32,890 nucleotides of DNA from an uncultured Chthoniobacterales bacterium (lineage in GTDB: Bacteria > Verrucomicrobiota > Verrucomicrobiia > Chthoniobacterales > UBA10450): assembly GCA_902805675.1 (NCBI GenBank), contig CADCTA010000070.1:1-32890 (forward strand). Reading direction: 5' to 3'. The position numbers and the translations under genes are program-made. Shown in pieces: positions 30,704 to 32,890 of this stretch. The notes beneath the pieces were generated by a model. It did not search any database, had not been told where the DNA came from, and saw nothing but the letters and a program-made list of their open reading frames with translations. Position 1 is the stretch's first letter, and every line of letters starts with the position of its first letter.

Positions 30704-32890
30704 TCACAAGCCAAATCCGGCGCGCGCGATCGCCAGCGCTTCACGGCGCTGCTCGGGAGTGCCGCTGCGCTGTGCTCGTAGATCGGGAGCAGCAATAAGA
30801 TCCGCGACAAACGCGGCCAGCTCCTGCCGCGCCGCGGGCGGCAATTCCGCACCGATGCGCTTCGCCTCCATCTGTAGCCTCGCAACGCGTTCTCGCTGCG
30901 GCTCGAACACGAACGTCTCAGGTTCGGCGGCACACAACGCAGCGAGCAGCCGTGCGCGGGTCGGGGGGTCGGGTTCGCGCCACAGGCTGACGATCTTGCG
31001 GGCGAGATGAAAGCGTCCGGCTACAGCGCTCGCTTCGCCGCCGTAGCTAGATGCCTTCATGTCTTCGAATTCCTCGGGACTCGTTGTGGCGAGCTGCTCG
31101 ATCATGGGCAGGAGCTCGCGCAGGTCGGCCGCCCAAACCGTCCACAGCATCTCGAGTACTGACTTGTTGGTGTGCGAAAGATGCGGCTCGATGAGCCGGC
31201 GCAGACGTGGATTGAACCGCGGCGGATCAGCCTGCGCGAGATGCGCCAGCGCGCCGACCATTCTCGCGTAAGCCATGGTATCGGGCGTCCTTTTCAGCCG
31301 GCGCGCGATGCCTTCGAAAGCGTCGGCGCGTCCACGGTTTGCAAGCGCGGTGCACGCCGTATCGACGACGAAGTCTATGTTCTCGTCGTTTCTGCGTGGC
31401 TCCAGCAGCCGCAAGAGCTCCTGATCAATACCTGCGTCACTGTAACGCAAAGGGGTGCCAGGCGGCACGAGTGCCTCAATCGCACGTCCGCGTTCTGCCC
31501 AGTCGCTCTTCGGATTAGCGATAATCCGCAGCAGGTGCCGGACGCGCCCTGTCTCGTCTGTGACGTTATTCGTATCGCGCAACAGGAGAAATGCCGATAC
31601 CGCGAGTGCGTCTTCTTTGCCACGCGGCAACTCGGTGGCGATAGCAATCGCACGATCGCGATCGACGCGCGCCAGTTCCGCAAAGAACTGGCGGGCCCAT
31701 TTTGGTTTGGTGGCTTTCAGCAACGCTTCGAGCGCGTAGGCATAGCGCCGCTGGTCAATCTGCGCCAGCCTTTGGAAAGCCCACTGTCCGTCCTCGGACA
31801 TTGAGACGGCCCAGTGGTACAACTGCTCCGCGTCGTTCGCGGCAGCGAGCCGACGCAAAGCGGGCGTGACACTGCGGCGAACGTAGTCCGGAGTATCAGT
31901 ACCGGGATCGTAGACGGCAGCGTCAGATTCGCGATCGAGTGCCATGGCGCGTTCTTCGATTCGCTTACGCTCCTCGGAATCGTTGATCTCAGAAGCGGAA
32001 GGAAGGTTGGCCTTCTCCGCCTCGATCTCTTCATAGCTGCGGGGGTTCGGAGCTGGCGGCGGCAGCGCGGACTCAATGACGCGCAGTTGCGGCGCCGCGG
32101 ATTCGAGTGGGAAGACCGCTGCAAGTCGTGCCGCTTCCGCGACGATCGCGAACGAGACCTTGCTCTGCTCGAGATCGAACGCGGCGAGAAACTGCTGTGC
32201 CAGGTCAGCCATGCGCCGCCGTTCCTCGTCAGTGTAAGCAGGCTTCGCGGCCTCCCCATCGAGATCAGGCTGATGCGCTGGCTCTAATCGCTGCCAATCG
32301 CTACCAAGCCGCGCGGGGAGGGCGTCAATCAACAGGTAAGCGGCGAAGTTCAAGAACGCCTCGTGATTGAATTCGTCGCTAACGGCTAATGGTAGCCCAC
32401 TGAGGCCTGCTGCACGTGAGAGCGGCTCTGCCCCACGGGTGCGAAACGTAAGCTTTCCGGTGCCATCACCTGTGGACACAACACGGGAACTGTCGTGTTC
32501 CGTGGTGATACGCCGGCTGCCGATGTGATCGAGCCACCAAATCACGTCGGCGATCTTCCGCGCGTCCTCATATCGCAATGGACAGCGCCGGAAATCAAAT
32601 GCGGGCTGATCGTCCACTACGCTGTAGAACACGACGCCGGCCGCCGATGATCGTGCATAGGCGAGGTAGGAATCCTGCGGGTCGACTTTCAGGAAGTAGT
32701 GGGCGTCTACTGCACTATAGCAACGCGCTCCGACGCTGGTGAACGTGACCGTACAACGGTCAGGCGGCTCCTGGTTGGCGCCGTTTTCGAACGCGATCTC
32801 GAATGCCGCAAGATGCTCAGCCGAGCGGTTCGCCTCGACTAGATCCAGCGCGGCCTTCTTAGCGTCGTCAGCCCAGAAGCCATCCGGCAG
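30704..32890 (-). CDS. Large protein of unknown function, helical-repeat-like (5' truncated)
   Basis: The reading frame is open from the stop at 30704 to the right window edge, giving at least 728 residues, with its start outside the window. The region nearest the edge (about 86 codons) includes FTSVGARCYSAVDAHYFLKVDPQ. A Pro/Glu-rich linker occurs around residues 277-310 of the visible part (ALPPPAPNPRSYEEIEAEKANLPSASE). The C-terminal 350 residues read as a series of amphipathic helices resembling HEAT-like repeats (LLKATKPKWARQFFAELARVDRDRAIAIATEL; VVDTACTALANRGRADAFEGIARRL). I do not recognise the family or a catalytic motif, so its function is not assigned. It is convergent with ppc across about 120 bp. 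Confidence 0.75.
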   Translation of the reverse strand: MPDGFWADDAKKAALDLVEANRSAEHLAAFEIAFENGANQEPPDRCTVTFTSVGARCYSAVDAHYFLKVDPQDSYLAYARSSAAGVVFYSVVDDQPAFDFRRCPLRYEDARKIADVIWWLDHIGSRRITTEHDSSRVVSTGDGTGKLTFRTRGAEPLSRAAGLSGLPLAVSDEFNHEAFLNFAAYLLIDALPARLGSDWQRLEPAHQPDLDGEAAKPAYTDEERRRMADLAQQFLAAFDLEQSKVSFAIVAEAARLAAVFPLESAAPQLRVIESALPPPAPNPRSYEEIEAEKANLPSASEINDSEERKRIEERAMALDRESDAAVYDPGTDTPDYVRRSVTPALRRLAAANDAEQLYHWAVSMSEDGQWAFQRLAQIDQRRYAYALEALLKATKPKWARQFFAELARVDRDRAIAIATELPRGKEDALAVSAFLLLRDTNNVTDETGRVRHLLRIIANPKSDWAERGRAIEALVPPGTPLRYSDAGIDQELLRLLEPRRNDENIDFVVDTACTALANRGRADAFEGIARRLKRTPDTMAYARMVGALAHLAQADPPRFNPRLRRLIEPHLSHTNKSVLEMLWTVWAADLRELLPMIEQLATTSPEEFEDMKASSYGGEASAVAGRFHLARKIVSLWREPDPPTRARLLAALCAAEPETFVFEPQRERVARLQMEAKRIGAELPPAARQELAAFVADLIAAPDLRAQRSGTPEQRREALAIARAGFGL

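Overview
The window is about 33 kb of GC-rich, gene-dense chromosomal DNA from a Gram-negative bacterium. LpxK (lipid A synthesis), a VanX-type periplasmic dipeptidase and a TonB-like protein point to an outer membrane. A PadR regulator coupled to a 'duplicated-orphan' FtsX/MacB-type permease, a standalone LigD-type polymerase, DUF2934- and DUF1453-like small proteins, kynurenine-pathway genes, and intergenic palindromes beginning GTCATTCCGA together suggest a soil bacterium. I would guess Verrucomicrobiota (Chthoniobacterales-like), with Acidobacteriota as the alternative. This is inference from gene content; there is no rRNA or other phylogenetic marker that I can compare here.

Layout. Positions 1-2184: a VOC-fold protein, then a six-Asp-box BNR propeller protein overlapping a MoaD/ThiS-like protein, closed by a two-hairpin repeat. 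2188-5265: a PadR repressor and large ADOP permease, transcribed leftward from a promoter with a perfect -35 box and a PadR-like operator. 5266-5715: no credible gene; two copies of a degenerate repeat. 5716-7007: a membrane protein overlapping a methyltransferase. 7025-10148: kynurenine 3-monooxygenase and kynureninase on the minus strand, with an orphan receiver-only response regulator between them on the plus strand. 10333-12614: small accessory genes (a Gly/Lys/Arg/Ser-rich basic protein, a DUF2934 protein, a small protein of unknown function and a TonB-C-like protein) separated by two different repeat families. 12647-14750: 3-methyladenine DNA glycosylase, MnmA and CutA, all plus strand. 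14944-18099: a translationally coupled minus-strand trio (coiled-coil transmembrane protein, VanX-like dipeptidase, small membrane protein). 18256-22038: acetyl-CoA synthetase, dodecin, a DUF883-like protein and an rRNA methyltransferase. 22178-24213: homoserine kinase overlapping LpxK. 24388-27334: LigD-type polymerase and gamma-glutamyltransferase, convergent. 27535-27609: tRNA-Asn. 27800-30583: phosphoenolpyruvate carboxylase. 30704-32890: a large helical-repeat-like protein that runs off the right edge.

Most of the content is housekeeping or central metabolism. I do not see a defence island, prophage, integron, CRISPR array or biosynthetic cluster. The best candidates for something undescribed are: (i) the BNR-propeller/MoaD overlapping pair; (ii) the coupled coiled-coil/VanX/membrane trio; (iii) the two-hairpin repeat family, whose GGTAGGG end faces, and in one case supplies, the TAG stop codon of the adjacent gene; and (iv) the extremely biased basic 121-residue protein. 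No database or folding software was used, so family calls rest on recognised motifs.
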